A stretch of DNA of 6,238 nucleotides from contig JAEYWW010000393.1 in NCBI GenBank assembly GCA_023428805.1, positions 1 to 6,238 of the forward strand, read 5' to 3'. Below, in pieces: positions 6,163-6,238 of the stretch. The notes beneath the pieces were generated by a model that was not told where the DNA came from, did no database searches, and saw only the letters and a program-made list of their open reading frames with translations. Position 1 is the first letter of the stretch, and the number at the start of each line of letters is the position of its first letter. This DNA is from Armatimonadota bacterium. GTDB taxonomy: Bacteria > Armatimonadota > Fimbriimonadia > Fimbriimonadales > Fimbriimonadaceae. A program made the position numbers and the translations under genes.

Positions 6163-6238
6163 CCTGCCGGTAGGCAGCAAGGAACAGAGACGGGCCTACA
6201 CCCGATTCCGGCAGAAGCTGCTGGACAATGGGTACTGG
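6116..6238 (+). CDS. cas2: Cas2, CRISPR adaptation protein (5' part only, cut by window end)
   Basis: The first 41 codons are present; the gene runs off the right edge. Cas2 dimers bridge two Cas1 dimers in the spacer-integration complex. After a short lead, MWVMVMFDLPVGSKEQRR contains the first beta strand ending in the conserved Asp (D16) of Cas2. It is followed by the amphipathic helix AYTRFRQKLLDNGYW, which fits type II-C Cas2 (usual length around 100 aa, so well over half is missing). It starts 47 bases before the cas1 stop in a different frame, with AAGGAG five bases upstream. The overlap implies coupled translation. Whether a csn2, cas4 or CRISPR array follows cannot be seen. Confidence 0.92.
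   Translation, partial: MTFGGFRAMWVMVMFDLPVGSKEQRRAYTRFRQKLLDNGYW

Noticed and set aside
6116..6238. Assignment to subtype II-A or II-B.
   Set aside because: Cas9 is short (1044 aa) with II-C-like recognition and HNH motifs, and Cas1 and Cas2 resemble II-C members. A csn2 or cas4 downstream of the window cannot be formally excluded, but the Cas9 type argues against both.

Overview
The window is GC-rich bacterial DNA carrying the start of a compact type II-C CRISPR-Cas locus (cas9-cas1-cas2, all on the + strand). Next to it, pointing the other way, is a two-gene chromosomal operon (LytR-CpsA-Psr family protein, then a degenerate pseudopilin-like protein with an H-X9-DG C-terminus). The H-X9-DG protein aligns, from memory of the family, with the large pseudopilin families of Armatimonadota and also of Planctomycetota and Verrucomicrobiota. 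Its pairing with an LCP-family cell-envelope enzyme makes Armatimonadota my best guess for the host. This is inference from protein style, not a proven assignment.

Layout: 40-834 (-) is the pseudopilin-like protein. 831-1811 (-) is the LCP protein, placed upstream in the same operon and overlapping by a GTGA start/stop junction. 1812-2081 is a 270-base intergenic region. 2082-5216 (+) is Cas9 (1044 aa, all catalytic motifs present). 5197-6162 (+) is Cas1, overlapping the cas9 end by 20 bases. 6116-6238 (+) is the first 41 codons of Cas2, overlapping the cas1 end by 47 bases and cut by the window edge. There is no CRISPR array in the window; it is presumably beyond cas2 or elsewhere.

The most interesting part is the intergenic region. 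On the minus strand it holds a TTGACA -35 box lying across the cas9 start codon, then an 18-base spacer and an extended -10. About 139 bases later there is a 10-bp hairpin followed by a T-rich tract. Between these ends sit three further small perfect hairpins. This is the expected build of a tracrRNA gene: promoter, anti-repeat, nexus-like hairpin, further hairpins, intrinsic terminator. I propose it is the tracrRNA of this system, transcribed away from cas9. The array repeat that would prove it is outside the window.

Together, Cas9 plus the predicted tracrRNA would form the interference and crRNA-maturation machinery, and Cas1-Cas2 the spacer-integration machinery. The neighbouring LCP/pseudopilin operon looks like ordinary host envelope genes and probably marks the left border of the CRISPR locus.
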